Source: DAISIL01 sp036822015 (GTDB lineage Bacteria; Bacteroidota; Bacteroidia; Cytophagales; Bernardetiaceae). Taken from it: a stretch of DNA of 33,923 nucleotides. The position numbers and the translations under genes were made by a program. Location: assembly GCA_036822015.1 (NCBI GenBank), contig DAISIL010000035.1, positions 1 to 33,923 on the forward strand, written 5' to 3'. Positions 15,215 through 22,874 of the stretch are shown here, piece after piece. Each line of letters starts with the position of its first letter. Position 1 is the first letter of the stretch. The notes below the pieces were generated by a model. That model saw only the letters and a program-made list of their open reading frames with translations. It was not told where the DNA came from and searched no databases.

Positions 15215-16257
15215 ACGCCCCCGAACTCCTCCTCTCCGACTTGATCCGTCTTCCTTCGTTTAGCCGAGAAGAAGACGCTACCGCCCAACGCATTGCTGGC
15301 TTTCTGGAAGCCAAAGGCATACCCACCCAACGCCTCCTCAACAACGTCTGGGCCCAAAACGCCCACTTTGACCCCCAAAAACCGACCCTGCTCCTGAACT
15401 CCCACCACGACACCGTTCGTCCCAATCCGGGCTATACCCGCGATCCGTTCTTGCCACAGATCGAAGACGGCAAGCTCTACGGGCTGGGCAGCAACGATGC
15501 CGGAGCGGCTCTGGTCGGTTTGATTTTTGCCTTTTTGCATTTTTATTCCCGCCCCGACTTGCCCTACAACCTTTGCCTGGCCGCTACGGCGGAGGAGGAA
15601 ATCTCGGGCAAACACGGCATAGCGTATCTCTTGCCACACCTGCCGCCGCTCGCTTGTGCCATCGTCGGCGAGCCTACGGAGATGCACCTGGCCATCGCCG
15701 AGCGCGGACTGATCGTTATTGATGCCGAAGTGAAGGGAAAAGCCGGACACGCGGCCCGTCTCGAAGGTGAAAATGCCATCTACAAGGCCCTCTCCGACAT
15801 CGACTGGATGCGCGCCTATCGCTTCCCGAAACAATCCCCGACACTGGGAGAGATCAGGGTGAGCGTTACGCAAATTGAGGCGGGTACACAGCACAACGTC
15901 GTACCGGATAGCTGCCGTTTTGTTATTGATGTCCGAACGACGGACGCTTACACCAACGAAGAGGTACTGGCCATCCTGGATGCCCACACCCAGGCGACGC
16001 TTCGGCCCCGCTCCCTACGGCTCAAGCCCTCGGGGATTGCCCCTGAACATCCGCTGGTGCAGGCTGGTGTTGCCCTCGGTCGCCATACTTACGGCTCACC
16101 CACGATGAGCGATCAGGCCTTGCTCGATATACCGTCGATTAAGATGGGCCCCGGCCACTCGGCACGCTCCCATACGGCGGACGAGTTTGTGTATCTGGAT
16201 GAACTCCACGAAGGAATAAAGCTATACGTCGCCCTACTCGAGCGTTTTTTTGAATAA
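15211..16257 (+). CDS. argE: Acetylornithine deacetylase-type M20 metallohydrolase
   Basis: 348-residue M20 metallopeptidase-family enzyme; with argB upstream the likely job is removal of the acyl group from N-acyl-ornithine to give ornithine. Metal ligands and catalytic residues are visible: H65 and D67 in NSHHDTV, D96 in GSNDAGAA, the E128/E129 pair in ATAEEEISG, E154 in IVGEPTEM and a C-terminal His in ARSHTADEF. The lid domain carries GHAAR and the NVVPDSCRFVIDVRTT segment usual for this branch. Dipeptidase-like or succinyl-specific activity is the alternative; the ATGA overlap with argB supports the arginine role. Confidence 0.85.
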   Translation: MNAPELLLSDLIRLPSFSREEDATAQRIAGFLEAKGIPTQRLLNNVWAQNAHFDPQKPTLLLNSHHDTVRPNPGYTRDPFLPQIEDGKLYGLGSNDAGAALVGLIFAFLHFYSRPDLPYNLCLAATAEEEISGKHGIAYLLPHLPPLACAIVGEPTEMHLAIAERGLIVIDAEVKGKAGHAARLEGENAIYKALSDIDWMRAYRFPKQSPTLGEIRVSVTQIEAGTQHNVVPDSCRFVIDVRTTDAYTNEEVLAILDAHTQATLRPRSLRLKPSGIAPEHPLVQAGVALGRHTYGSPTMSDQALLDIPSIKMGPGHSARSHTADEFVYLDELHEGIKLYVALLERFFE

Positions 16258-16263
16258 AAATTG

Positions 16264-16271
16264 TATCTTTG
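16264..16271 (+). promoter_or_regulatory. -7 promoter element upstream of tatA
   Basis: TATCTTTG fits TAnnTTTG and lies 22 bases before the tatA ATG, just after the argE stop. No -33 TTG at good spacing was found, so tatA-gatA may have an additional internal start besides read-through from argB. Confidence 0.45.
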
Positions 16272-16293
16272 CTTGACTTTTAAGCAAAAAAAT

Positions 16294-16506
16294 ATGTCTA
16301 GCACACTGTTATTTATCGGAGGTTTAGGTGGTTGGGAAATCGCCGTGATTGTCTTTGTGATCCTGCTGCTCTTCGGTGCCAAGCGCATCCCGGAGTTGGC
16401 GCGTGGTCTCGGGCGTGGCATCCGTGAGTTTAAGGAAGCCACCAACGAAATCCGCACAGAGATCGAAGAAGGTACCAAAGAAACCCCCAAAAAAGACGAT
16501 AAGTAA
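16294..16506 (+). CDS. tatA: Sec-independent protein translocase subunit TatA
   Basis: 70-residue Tat pore component that moves folded, often cofactor-containing proteins across the inner membrane. One short membrane segment (WEIAVIVFVILLLF) is followed by the hallmark FGAKRIPELARGLGRGIREF amphipathic helix and a charged tail rich in Glu and Lys (GTKETPKKDDK). The GGLGGWE start and the FG hinge are conserved. ATG chosen because an upstream TTG frame would overlap the -7 element. TatC is not in the window. Ten bases separate it from gatA. Confidence 0.93.
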   Translation: MSSTLLFIGGLGGWEIAVIVFVILLLFGAKRIPELARGLGRGIREFKEATNEIRTEIEEGTKETPKKDDK

Positions 16507-16516
16507 ATCTTTCCGC

Positions 16517-17947
16517 ATGAAATACCGCGCTTACGCCGACCTGTATCAAGATTTGGTACAGCAAAAGACCACTTGCCTAGCCGTAGTGGAGGGTTACCTC
16601 GAACGCATCGCGGCCACACAAGACCTCAACATCTACCTCGACGTGTATGCAGAAGAAGCCCGCGCCCGCGCCCGCGCCGTTGATGCCAAGATCGCCGCTG
16701 GCACGGCGGGAAAGCTGGCGGGTTTGGTCATAGGTCTCAAAGATGTGATCGCCTATACGGATCATGGCTTGCAGGGCAGCAGCCGCATACTTGACGGTTT
16801 TGTATCCCAGTTTTCGTCCACGGCGACGGAGCGGCTTCTGGCCGAGGATGCCATCATCATCGGACGACAAAACTGCGACGAGTTTGCCATGGGTTCCTCC
16901 AACGAAAACTCGGCTTTTGGCCCCGTCCGTAATCCCATTGACCCTACCCGCGTTCCGGGTGGCTCCTCGGGTGGCTCGGCAGCAGCGGTGGCCGCTGATA
17001 CGTGCATGGTGGCTTTGGGATCGGATACGGGCGGGTCGGTGCGTCAGCCGGCGGCTTTTTGTGGCATCTATGGTCTCAAGCCGAGCTATGCCCGCATCTC
17101 GAGGCACGGACTGGTGGCCTATGCGTCTTCTTTCGATTCGATTGGGATTTTGGCGCATTGCCCCGAAGATATTGCCCTGACTTTGCAGGTCATTGCGGGA
17201 GCAGATGATTTTGATAGCACGGTCGCTTTTGATCCTGTACCGGACTATCCAGCCCTCCTGGCCCAGCCCAACGACAAAAAATACCGCATCGCTTACATCA
17301 ACCAAACCATTGATAGCCCGGGACTTCAACCCGAAATACGCCAAAATTTTGAGGCACACCTCGAAGCCCTACGCGCCGAAGGACACCAGGTTACGCCCGT
17401 CGATTTTGACCTGCTCGACTACATCCTGCCCACTTACTACATCCTCACGACGGCAGAAGCCAGCACAAACCTCTCCCGTTACGATGGCATCCGGTATGGC
17501 TATCGCAGCCCCCAAAGCCATGACCTCGAGACGCTCTACAAGCGCACCCGCACGGAGGGGTTTGGGCAGGAGGTCAAACGCCGCATCATGCTCGGGACGT
17601 TTGTTTTGAGTGCCAGCTACTACGATGCCTACTTCACGAAGGCCCAAAAGGTACGGCGACTGATCCAGGAAAAAACCCTGTCCATCTTTCAGGATCACGA
17701 CTTCATCCTCTGCCCCACCACCCCTACGACAGCTTTCGAGATCGGTAAGTACGAAGGCGAAACGGTAGAACTCTATCTGGCTGATCTGTACACCGTTCAA
17801 GCGTCGATTTGCGGTACGCCGGCCATCTCTGTCCCGTCGGGCAAAGACAGCCAGGGGCTTCCCATTGGCTTGCAGGTGATGGGGAATGCCTTCACGGAGG
17901 TAGATATTCTACAATTTGCTCACACCTTGCGGAGCTTGCGGATATAA
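16517..17947 (+). CDS. gatA: Aspartyl/glutamyl-tRNA amidotransferase subunit A
   Basis: 476-residue amidase subunit of GatCAB, which converts Glu-tRNA(Gln) and Asp-tRNA(Asn) to the amide forms using ammonia released from glutamine. The amidase triad is intact: Lys75 in GLVIGLKDVI, the cis-Ser at about 150 in VPGGSSGGSAAAVAA, and the nucleophile Ser174 in GSDTGGSVRQPAAFCG; the 24-residue spacing matches known GatA. GPVRNPIDPTRVPGGSSGG and GLKPSYARISRHGL are family signatures. ATG at 16517 is used since the longer frame starts inside tatA. gatB and gatC are not in the window, as is common in Bacteroidota. The 3' end overlaps the convergent lnt gene by 28 bases. Confidence 0.95.
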   Translation: MKYRAYADLYQDLVQQKTTCLAVVEGYLERIAATQDLNIYLDVYAEEARARARAVDAKIAAGTAGKLAGLVIGLKDVIAYTDHGLQGSSRILDGFVSQFSSTATERLLAEDAIIIGRQNCDEFAMGSSNENSAFGPVRNPIDPTRVPGGSSGGSAAAVAADTCMVALGSDTGGSVRQPAAFCGIYGLKPSYARISRHGLVAYASSFDSIGILAHCPEDIALTLQVIAGADDFDSTVAFDPVPDYPALLAQPNDKKYRIAYINQTIDSPGLQPEIRQNFEAHLEALRAEGHQVTPVDFDLLDYILPTYYILTTAEASTNLSRYDGIRYGYRSPQSHDLETLYKRTRTEGFGQEVKRRIMLGTFVLSASYYDAYFTKAQKVRRLIQEKTLSIFQDHDFILCPTTPTTAFEIGKYEGETVELYLADLYTVQASICGTPAISVPSGKDSQGLPIGLQVMGNAFTEVDILQFAHTLRSLRI

Positions 17948-19503
17948 GCCGAAAGCAAGAAAGCCACAGCAAGGAAAGCCCCCAGCCGCCCGAGATAGTC
18001 TCCGTGTTGGGCATAAAAAGTCAGCTTGCCATCACCGATCTGTACCGTTCCGCGCAAAGCGCCCATCGTTCCGTAGGGCAGCGAAGCCGTAATAACGCCC
18101 CGGGGATCAATGAAGCAGGAGATACCCGTGTTGGCGGAACGCGCCAGAGGCCGCCGCCATTCGATGGCACGAAGCTGGGAAAAGCGCAGATGCTGGACGT
18201 GTCCGGGTGTATCGCCCCACCAGCCGTCATTGGTGATGACCAGGAGCAAATCCGTCCCTGTATAAGTGCTGACAAACTCCCCATAAACGGACTCAAAGCA
18301 GATCACGGGGGCTACACCCACTTGTGTCTGGGGATGGGCAAAGACCGTCCGTGTGGGCTGTGTGCCAAGGCTCCCCGAGATGTCTTTGAGAGCCGTCGGG
18401 AGTGCCGCTTTGAAGGGGGTCGTCTCGGCACCAATGACGAGCTTGGACTTGCGGTAAAAGTCGTGGGTGCTATCGGAGAGGAGCATGAGGGCGGTGTTGT
18501 ACTTGTCGTACTCTATGCCTGCGGGTGTTCGTCGGGTGGTGATGCTGCGGGCCTCGTCGCCCTGATAGACGTGGTAGGAGTCGATGCCGGTGATGAGCAT
18601 GAGCTGGGGATGCTGCCGAAGCCAGCGTTGGAGCAGCCCAAACTCTGGATTTCTGGGATCGAAGAGGGCGCGTTCGTCGATGTTCTTGTGGAGAGCCGTT
18701 TCGGGGAAAGCCACCAGCTGGGTTTGGGGGGTGAGCTGCTCCTGTGCCAGATCCATCAAGCGTTGTACCTGTGCCTCATAGGGGACGTAGCGCGTGGCAG
18801 GATCGCCGGTTTGGGGATTCATCGCAAATTTTTCTTCGTAGCAGTCCAGGTTGGGCTGTACCACAACGACCTCCACTGCCTCGCCCGTACCCACAAAAGA
18901 CCAAAACATCCCCAAAGAAACAACAAGCGGCAAGAACACCCAGGCAAGCAAAGCCCCTACACCCAGCCGCTGCTCCACCCACACACGATACGCCAGCACA
19001 TTGGCTACCAATATCCAAAGCGATCCCCCCAAAGCACCCGTCCAGGCATACCACTGCGCCGCCCAGGGGTAAGCCCCCAGGGCATTGCCCAGGTTGAGCC
19101 AGGGGAACGTCAGTTCCCAAAACTGATGTATCCACTCAAAAGCCAGCCAGGCACTCACCAAAGGGAGAAACCGAAAACGCCCCGAAGAGAGCCGCCACGT
19201 CAGGAGATACACCACCACGGGAAGGCTTTGCAAGAAGGGGTTAGCGAGCCAGGCACCCAACGTAAGCCAGCCCGAGGCGTTCCAGAGCCACCAAATCGCA
19301 CCTACATTCCAGCCCAAAAACATCAAAAATACCCACCCCCAAAAACGCCATATCCCCAACTCCTGGTAGCGATCTGAAAGCACCAGCAGTGGCACCAAAG
19401 CCACTCCCAACAAAAAACCAAAAGGCGGATACCAACCCAAGACCAACAAAATAGCACCCAGGAGCGACAAGACAGCGGAAGAAAGACGAGGTAGCGCGTT
19501 CAT
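17920..19503 (-). CDS. lnt: Apolipoprotein N-acyltransferase
   Basis: 527-residue inner-membrane enzyme that adds the third acyl chain to lipoproteins. About seven hydrophobic segments fill residues 10-205, followed by a nitrilase-like periplasmic domain with all three catalytic residues: Glu268 in VAFPETALHK, Lys352 in FYRKSKLV, and Cys402 in PVICFESVYG. VVVQPNLD opens the domain, VITNDGWWG and RAIEWRRPLARSANTG follow, and a final membrane helix precedes the basic C-terminus. The ATG at 19503 is used; the open frame extends to 19695 only because it runs antisense through the tRNA gene. Fits the lipoproteins seen elsewhere in the window. Confidence 0.93.
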   Translation of the reverse strand: MNALPRLSSAVLSLLGAILLVLGWYPPFGFLLGVALVPLLVLSDRYQELGIWRFWGWVFLMFLGWNVGAIWWLWNASGWLTLGAWLANPFLQSLPVVVYLLTWRLSSGRFRFLPLVSAWLAFEWIHQFWELTFPWLNLGNALGAYPWAAQWYAWTGALGGSLWILVANVLAYRVWVEQRLGVGALLAWVFLPLVVSLGMFWSFVGTGEAVEVVVVQPNLDCYEEKFAMNPQTGDPATRYVPYEAQVQRLMDLAQEQLTPQTQLVAFPETALHKNIDERALFDPRNPEFGLLQRWLRQHPQLMLITGIDSYHVYQGDEARSITTRRTPAGIEYDKYNTALMLLSDSTHDFYRKSKLVIGAETTPFKAALPTALKDISGSLGTQPTRTVFAHPQTQVGVAPVICFESVYGEFVSTYTGTDLLLVITNDGWWGDTPGHVQHLRFSQLRAIEWRRPLARSANTGISCFIDPRGVITASLPYGTMGALRGTVQIGDGKLTFYAQHGDYLGRLGAFLAVAFLLSAYIRKLRKV

Positions 19504-19549
19504 GTACGCAAAGCTACGTATTTTTTTGCCCAAAAAAATGAGCCTATGC

Positions 19550-19580
19550 TTGTTGATCTCCCAAAAAACTGTTACTTTTG
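19550..19580 (+). promoter_or_regulatory. Predicted promoter of tRNA-Leu
   Basis: TTG (19550-19552), 20 bases, then TACTTTTG (19573-19580) form a complete -33/-7 Bacteroidota promoter. The tRNA begins 15 bases after the -7 element. It may also drive purS and the genes behind it. Confidence 0.65.
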
Positions 19581-19594
19581 TAAGCCAAATATAG

Positions 19595-19681
19595 GCCGGA
19601 GTGGCGGAACTGGTAGACGCGCTACATTCAGGGTGTAGTATCCTTCGGGATGTGAGAGTTCGAATCTCTCCTCTGGTACCA
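19595..19681 (+). tRNA. tRNA-Leu (anticodon CAG)
   Basis: 87-base cloverleaf with the long variable arm of class II tRNAs. Acceptor GCCGGAG pairs with CTCTGGT (two G-U pairs), the D-arm region is GGAACTGGTAGACGC, the anticodon stem-loop is CTACA-TTCAGGG-TGTAG with CAG in the loop, the variable arm TATCCTTCGGGATG forms a short stem, and the T arm GAGAG-TTCGAAT-CTCTC is perfect. Discriminator A and CCA are encoded. It reads CUG codons. Confidence 0.96.
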
Positions 19682-19713
19682 AATAAAGTAACCATCTATC
19701 AACAGCCAAACCC

Positions 19714-19980
19714 ATGAACTTTCAGGCCGATATAACCATCATGCCGCTGCCCGAAATCCTTGATCCACAAGGAAAAGCCGTTACCTTAGGGCTACAAAAC
19801 CTCGGTATCGACGGCGTGGTGGAGGTGCGCATGGGCAAGCAAGTACAGATGCGACTATCGGCAGCAACAGCCGAGGAGGCAGAGGAAAAAGTGATCCTGG
19901 CCTGCCAAAAACTCCTCTGTAATCCCATCATGGAAACCTACACTTTTGTTGTACGTGCCATCGAAGAGGTTCAAATATGA
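19714..19980 (+). CDS. purS: Phosphoribosylformylglycinamidine synthase subunit PurS
   Basis: 88-residue small subunit that bridges PurL and PurQ, in the fourth step of purine synthesis. The alpha/beta fold signatures are visible: ADITIMPLPEILDPQGKAV at the start, LQNLGIDGVVEVRMGKQVQ in the middle, and LLCNPIMETYTFVV before the end. Length is normal for the family. purL and purQ are not in the window. It follows tRNA-Leu by 32 bases and overlaps the DUF2480 gene by four bases (ATGA), so they share an mRNA. Confidence 0.93.
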   Translation: MNFQADITIMPLPEILDPQGKAVTLGLQNLGIDGVVEVRMGKQVQMRLSAATAEEAEEKVILACQKLLCNPIMETYTFVVRAIEEVQI

Positions 19981-20522
19981 TGTCTAGTTCTCCCGATCCT
20001 TCCAAGCCGTCGATCCAAAACCGTCTTGCCAAAAGCCAGGCTCTCGTTTTTGATCTTGCCGAGATCATCCCCGCAGGGGAGCGCGTTGTTTTTGATCTCA
20101 AAGATTGGCTTCACGAAGGTATCATTCTTAAAGAAAAAAAGTTTCGGACACATGTACAAGAACACAACTGGGAGACCTACGAGGGAAAAAATGTCGCTGT
20201 TTTGTGTTCGGAGGATGTCGTGATCCCTACCTGGGCTTACATGATCGTTGTGGCTCATCTGGCTCCCTTTGCTCGAGTCGTGATCTGTGGGTCGTTAGAA
20301 GCCCTGGAACAGGAGATGTTTCGTAAGGCTATTGCGCGTGTCGATTTGGAGCCGTACATCGGTCGTTCCGTCGTGATTCGCGGCTGTTCTAACCCCGATA
20401 TTCCCTATTTTGCCTACGGAGAGGCTACACGGATTTTGTCTCCGCTGGCTAAACTCATCAAATTTGGAGAACCTTGTTCGAGTGTACCCGTCTATAAGCA
20501 GCCCAAAGACGGGAAATCTTAA
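19977..20522 (+). CDS. DUF2480 family protein
   Basis: 181-residue cytosolic protein of the DUF2480 family, which I know only from Bacteroidota. Signatures seen are FDLKDWLHEGIILKEKKFR, NVAVLCSEDVVIPTWAYM and VVIRGCSNPDIPYFAYGEA. No catalytic motif is evident and the role is unknown; the two Cys (in LCSED and GCSNPD) might matter. Start chosen at the first of two adjacent ATG codons, which overlaps the purS stop. The acyltransferase gene follows after 15 bases. Linkage to purS hints at a housekeeping role but proves nothing. Confidence 0.88.
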   Translation: MMSSSPDPSKPSIQNRLAKSQALVFDLAEIIPAGERVVFDLKDWLHEGIILKEKKFRTHVQEHNWETYEGKNVAVLCSEDVVIPTWAYMIVVAHLAPFARVVICGSLEALEQEMFRKAIARVDLEPYIGRSVVIRGCSNPDIPYFAYGEATRILSPLAKLIKFGEPCSSVPVYKQPKDGKS

Positions 20523-20537
20523 TCGTTGAGTTTTATC

Positions 20538-21362
20538 ATGCGCAAACTGTTCAAACGCCGGCCCCGTCAGTCCTTCGTGGCTACCAGAACTACAAAACGG
20601 CGTTTGCGCCTGCGCTTATTCCCCCGCGATCCCTTTGGGCATATCATTTTTTTTAAGCGTGTCTTGATGGGTGTGGTAGGTGCGCTCACCTATGCCCGCT
20701 ACAATATCATCAACCGGACAAAGGTTGTAGGTGTCGAACACCTGCATCGCCTGCCCAGCCAAAACGTTATGTTCATCTCCAATCATCAGACGTATTTTGC
20801 TGACGTGATTGCGATGTTTCATATTTTTTGTGGGGTCAAGTGGCGGTTCAAAAATATCAACTTTCCGATCTACCTCCTCCTGCCACGGGTTAAGTCATAT
20901 TACGTAGCCGCCGAAGAGACGATGAAAAAAGGCGGGATGCTACCCAAAGTTTTGGCCTATGCCGGTGCCGTTACGATCAAACGCTCCTGGCGCAGTGCGG
21001 GCCAGGATGTAGAGCGAGGCGTGGACAAGCAGGCCCCCGACAAGATACGCCGCGCCCTCGAGGATGGCTGGGTTGTCAATTTTCCACAAGGGACTACCCG
21101 TGCGGGTGCGCCTGTGCGGCGCGGGGCTGCCAGCCTCATCAAGCAGCTCAACCCAATCGTCGTGCCGGTAGAGATCAATGGTTTTCGTCGTGCCTTCGAT
21201 AAAAAAGGTTTTTTCTTGAAGAAGCGCGGCACACAACTCACGATCACGTTTTATGCGCCCGTGCAGTTTCCGCCGGATGCCAGCGTAGATGAGATATATG
21301 ATTTCTTGCAGGCGCACGTTTTGCGTCAGGCGCACGGGAGGCAGGCAACAAGTCAAAGTTGA
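20538..21362 (+). CDS. Lysophospholipid (1-acylglycerol-3-phosphate) acyltransferase family protein
   Basis: 274-residue membrane-associated acyltransferase of the PlsC superfamily, which makes phosphatidic acid or related acylated lipids. A strongly basic N-terminus (RKLFKRRPRQ, TTKRRLRLRLFPRD) precedes a hydrophobic stretch. The catalytic region reads FISNHQTYFADV: His and Asp are five residues apart, not four as in classic HX4D enzymes. The phosphate-binding motif reads NFPQGTTRAG in place of FPEGTR. VVPVEINGFRRAF is the usual later block. These variations may define a Bacteroidota subfamily, so PlsC function is probable, not certain. ATG at 20538 chosen over a TTG at 20526. The last ten bases overlap the convergent phosphatase gene. 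Confidence 0.85.
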   Translation: MRKLFKRRPRQSFVATRTTKRRLRLRLFPRDPFGHIIFFKRVLMGVVGALTYARYNIINRTKVVGVEHLHRLPSQNVMFISNHQTYFADVIAMFHIFCGVKWRFKNINFPIYLLLPRVKSYYVAAEETMKKGGMLPKVLAYAGAVTIKRSWRSAGQDVERGVDKQAPDKIRRALEDGWVVNFPQGTTRAGAPVRRGAASLIKQLNPIVVPVEINGFRRAFDKKGFFLKKRGTQLTITFYAPVQFPPDASVDEIYDFLQAHVLRQAHGRQATSQS

Positions 21363-22864
21363 ATCGCTAAGAAGGTGATATCATCACGTTGGATGGCTTT
21401 TCCCTGGTGTTGGTCAAGGGCTTGCTCGAGGGCGTGTAGCTGCTCGGGTAAGGGGCGGTGTCCTTGCTGGGTCAGGTGCGTAAACAGTCTGGGGGTGCCA
21501 AATTTTTCGCCAGCGGGGTTACCCTGATCCACTAGCCCATCAGAGCTAAGGTAAAGCACCGTTCCTTTGGGGAGTAGGAGTTGGTGCGTCTCAAAATGGC
21601 GGGCTTTTTTGCGTCTGTGTCGATCTCCGATGGACTTATTGATGCCCCGAATCATCTTGATGGTTTGGGAGTCGGGGATATAATAAAACAGCGGCCGCTT
21701 GGCACCCGAGTACAGGACGTGAAAGTTGTCCGCGTCTGCCTTTTCGATGAGGCAAAGCGAAATATCCATCCCGTGATAGCGGTTTTGGCGGTCTTTGAAG
21801 GTCGTCTGGAGGCGTTCGTCCATGATTTGTAACACTTGTGAGGGATCATAAACGTGCAGTTTGTCAATTACTTCGTGGAGTAGCGTATTTCCGGTCATGG
21901 ACATAAAAGCCCCCGGTACGCCATGCCCCGTACAGTCCACGACCCCCACAAATACCTTGTCTTTCGTGCCGGTCTCTTCGGCAGTAGCTATATCGAGCCA
22001 ATAAAAGTCGCCCGAGACCATATCCTTGGGGCGATAAATCACAAAGTAATCCTGAAAAACGGCCCGTATACTATCCTGGCGCGGCAGGATGCTTTCCTGG
22101 ATATTTTGGGCATAACGAAGGCTATCCGTGATCTTTTCGTTCTTTTCGGTGAGTTCTTTGAAAGCCAGGCGCAACTGGCTTTGTTTCTCTTGTAAGATTT
22201 GATTGCTCTGCTGAACATCCTCGAAGAGGACTTCAAGCTGTTCCTCAAAGTGAATGTTGATGTTTTTGAGGAACACAAAACCACTGACAAACAGCACAAT
22301 CACGACTATATCTATGGAAACCTGAAGCAGGGGATTTTTTTGCTCAAGCACCGACTCGGCATAGCCAATGCCCAGGTAAGCGTGTAAGGGATCATACACC
22401 AACAAACACAAAACCACCACCCCAATACTGCCCCAAAACTCCGCCCGATGCCGTACATCAAGCAGCACCAGCGGCAAGATCAAAGAAGCCAAAATCAAAA
22501 AACGCGGCAGATAATAAAACGAAATATCGAGGTAACTGGCATGCGTAGCTTTAGCATATAAAACCTCCACCAAAATAGAAACCGGTACGATCACACTCTG
22601 AAAGACCCGCGAAAACTCCGTCCAGCCCCGTTGATTAAAAAACGGAACCGATGCCGAGAGCAAGGTCATCAGCAGGAAGAAAAAGACCACCTCCTTATCC
22701 CGCAGTTGTCCAAAAGAAATGACCACCCCCAACAAAAAAATCAGGCTCAACACTAGGCTCAACCGATTGGAGAGCATGATCGACTTCTGAAGGCTATCCT
22801 CCTGGTCGGGACGAACGCCTTGGTGCGAGATGCTGTGCCACTGTCTTTTCCAGGTTGCGTACAT
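21353..22864 (-). CDS. Membrane-anchored SpoIIE-type (PP2C) serine phosphatase
   Basis: 503-residue inner-membrane protein. About six hydrophobic segments occupy residues 34-200, with no recognisable ligand domain. A coiled coil (about 203-248, QLEVLFEDVQQSNQILQEKQ) leads to the phosphatase domain, which opens with SLRYAQNIQESILP. Metal-binding residues are present: D286 in SGDFYWLD, D310 in VVDCTGHGVPGAFMSM, and SSDGLVDQ and RDDITFLAI further on. Such enzymes usually dephosphorylate anti-sigma-factor antagonists in partner-switching pathways; no such partner is in the window. ATG at 22864 is ten bases past the pyrG stop, so it is probably translated from the pyrG mRNA; the longer frame would start inside pyrG. 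Confidence 0.9.
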   Translation of the reverse strand: MYATWKRQWHSISHQGVRPDQEDSLQKSIMLSNRLSLVLSLIFLLGVVISFGQLRDKEVVFFFLLMTLLSASVPFFNQRGWTEFSRVFQSVIVPVSILVEVLYAKATHASYLDISFYYLPRFLILASLILPLVLLDVRHRAEFWGSIGVVVLCLLVYDPLHAYLGIGYAESVLEQKNPLLQVSIDIVVIVLFVSGFVFLKNINIHFEEQLEVLFEDVQQSNQILQEKQSQLRLAFKELTEKNEKITDSLRYAQNIQESILPRQDSIRAVFQDYFVIYRPKDMVSGDFYWLDIATAEETGTKDKVFVGVVDCTGHGVPGAFMSMTGNTLLHEVIDKLHVYDPSQVLQIMDERLQTTFKDRQNRYHGMDISLCLIEKADADNFHVLYSGAKRPLFYYIPDSQTIKMIRGINKSIGDRHRRKKARHFETHQLLLPKGTVLYLSSDGLVDQGNPAGEKFGTPRLFTHLTQQGHRPLPEQLHALEQALDQHQGKAIQRDDITFLAIQL

Positions 22865-22874
22865 GATATACTCT

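Noticed and set aside
15178..15987. 269-codon minus-strand frame opposite argE
   Set aside because: Antisense shadow of a clear M20 hydrolase gene.
17809..19377. 522-codon plus-strand frame opposite lnt
   Set aside because: Long only because of GC-rich codon bias in lnt; composition (Pro, Arg, Gly, His-rich) and lack of any fold or start context mark it as a shadow.
19504..19695. Upstream extension of the lnt frame containing RGEIRTLTSRRILHPECSAS
   Set aside because: This is the antisense translation of the tRNA-Leu gene, a well-known spurious peptide; the true lnt start is the ATG at 19503.
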